This document shows positions 63,243 to 64,000 of a stretch of 64,000 nt of DNA, piece by piece. The translations under genes were made by a program, and so were the position numbers. Source of the stretch: Hanleya hanleyi (lineage: Eukaryota > Mollusca > Polyplacophora > Lepidopleurida > Hanleyidae); NCBI GenBank assembly GCA_036873755.1, contig JAVTVY010039170.1:62001-126000 (forward strand), written 5' to 3'. Position 1 is the first letter of the stretch. Every line of letters begins with the position of its first letter. The notes below the pieces were generated by a model. The model was not told the origin of the DNA, ran no database searches, and saw only the letters and a program-made list of their open reading frames with translations.

Positions 63243-64000
63243 ATACCACTGAGAATTGTCTTGTGAATTGATACCATTGCAGTCTTGTGAATTGATAATA
63301 CCACTGCAGTCATGTGACTTGATAATACCACTGCAGTCTTGTGAATTGATAATACCACTGCAGTTTTGTCAATTGATACCACTGCAGTCTTGTCAATTGA
63401 TAATACCACTGCAGTCTTGTCAATTAATAATACCGCTGTAGTCTTGTTAATTGATAATACCACTGCAGTCTTGTCAACTGATAATACCACTAGTCTTGTC
63501 AATTGATAATACCAGTGCAGTCTTGTCAATTGATAATACCACTGCAGTCTTGTCAATTAATAATACCACTGCAGTCTTGTCAATTGATAATACCACTGCA
63601 GTCTTGTCAATTAATAATACCGCTGTAGTCTTGTCAATCGATAATACCACTGCAGTCTTGCCAATTGATAATGCTACTGCAGTATACTGCAGTCTTGTCA
63701 ATTAATAATACCACTGTAGTCTTGCCAATTGATAATAACACTGTAGTCTTGCCAATTGATAATACTACTGCAGTCTTGTCAAATGATAATACTATGCAGT
63801 CTTGTCAATTAATAATACCACTGCAGTTTGTCAATTGATAATTCCACTGCAGTCTTGTCCATTGATAATACTAATGCACTTTTGTCAATAATACCACTGC
63901 AGTCTTGTCAACTGATAATACCACTGCAGTCTTGTGAATAATACCACTGCGGTCTTGTGACTAATACCACTGTAGTCTTGTGAATAATACCACCGCAGTC
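63243..64000 (+). repeat. 27-bp minisatellite running off the window end
   Basis: At least 28 units of the 27-bp type 'TTGTCAATTGATAATACCAC' + 'TGCAGTC', with later units shortened to about 20 bp near 63930-64000. It lies in the intron after exon Q. Open frames on both strands are an effect of a unit divisible by three. Confidence 0.96.

Noticed and set aside
63191..63705. Frames of 60-120 codons with a 9-residue period on both strands
   Set aside because: 27-bp minisatellite; periodic translation is expected.

Overview
The window looks like nuclear DNA of a marine invertebrate, probably a lophotrochozoan and most likely a mollusc. It is AT-rich, with short exons behind GT-AG introns of 0.4-12 kb. 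It carries many MITEs, minisatellites, SINE/LINE tails of the 'ATATTGCTGAA...TTAAACC' plus CT-repeat type, and a DIRS-type retrotransposon. The species cannot be fixed from the sequence alone.

The only host gene I can support is the middle part of a voltage-gated calcium channel alpha2-delta subunit on the + strand (CACNA2D3/4 type), from about 25.7 to 62.9 kb. I identify 17 exons. In order they encode the end of the N-terminal region, the VWA_N domain, the VWA domain with an intact MIDAS motif (D-T-S-G-S), the linker after VWA, and the start of the Cache region. The signal-peptide exons and the 3' exons (rest of Cache, delta, membrane anchor) were not found in this window. Exon phases agree through the chain. 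Two features stand out. First, a pair of homologous phase-0 exons (56231-56326 and 57702-57809) encodes the same segment in two versions, which suggests mutually exclusive splicing; the first version carries a furin-like polybasic site. Second, exon 44157-44220 has its 3' splice site inside the last unit of a 36-bp intronic minisatellite, so the upstream units repeat the acceptor at exact 36-nt, in-frame spacing.

Region by region: 0-3.4 kb is featureless apart from a short duplication and a LINE/SINE remnant. From 3.4 to 10.1 kb there is a nested structure: an old inverted-repeat element split by a 6.2-kb DIRS-like tyrosine-recombinase retrotransposon (gag, RT-RNase H, YR), which is itself split by a 0.2-kb MITE. 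The DIRS copy has inverted terminal repeats, an internal complementary region and several inactivating lesions. From 11.0 to 13.9 kb lies a 22-bp minisatellite with a higher-order duplication and an inserted tRNA-derived SINE. From 14.2 to 15.3 kb the DNA is richer in CpG. From 16.6 to 19.2 kb a 0.8-0.9-kb unit is repeated three times. From 19.5 to 21.7 kb two 0.93-kb units built of short 'GGGCGAAAGCC' modules flank a 164-bp block that is identical to a block at 14.2 kb.

From 22 kb onward the sequence is intergenic or intronic and full of non-autonomous elements: a repeated 'TAATAATTCAATCAC' MITE family, a 'CTAATTTGGGCAC' family, hAT-like, Harbinger-like (TAA/TTA duplications) and TTAA-flanked MITEs, and two ladders of a ~157-bp tandem repeat (31.5-34.0 and 54.7-55.9 kb). 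The window ends inside a 27-bp minisatellite.
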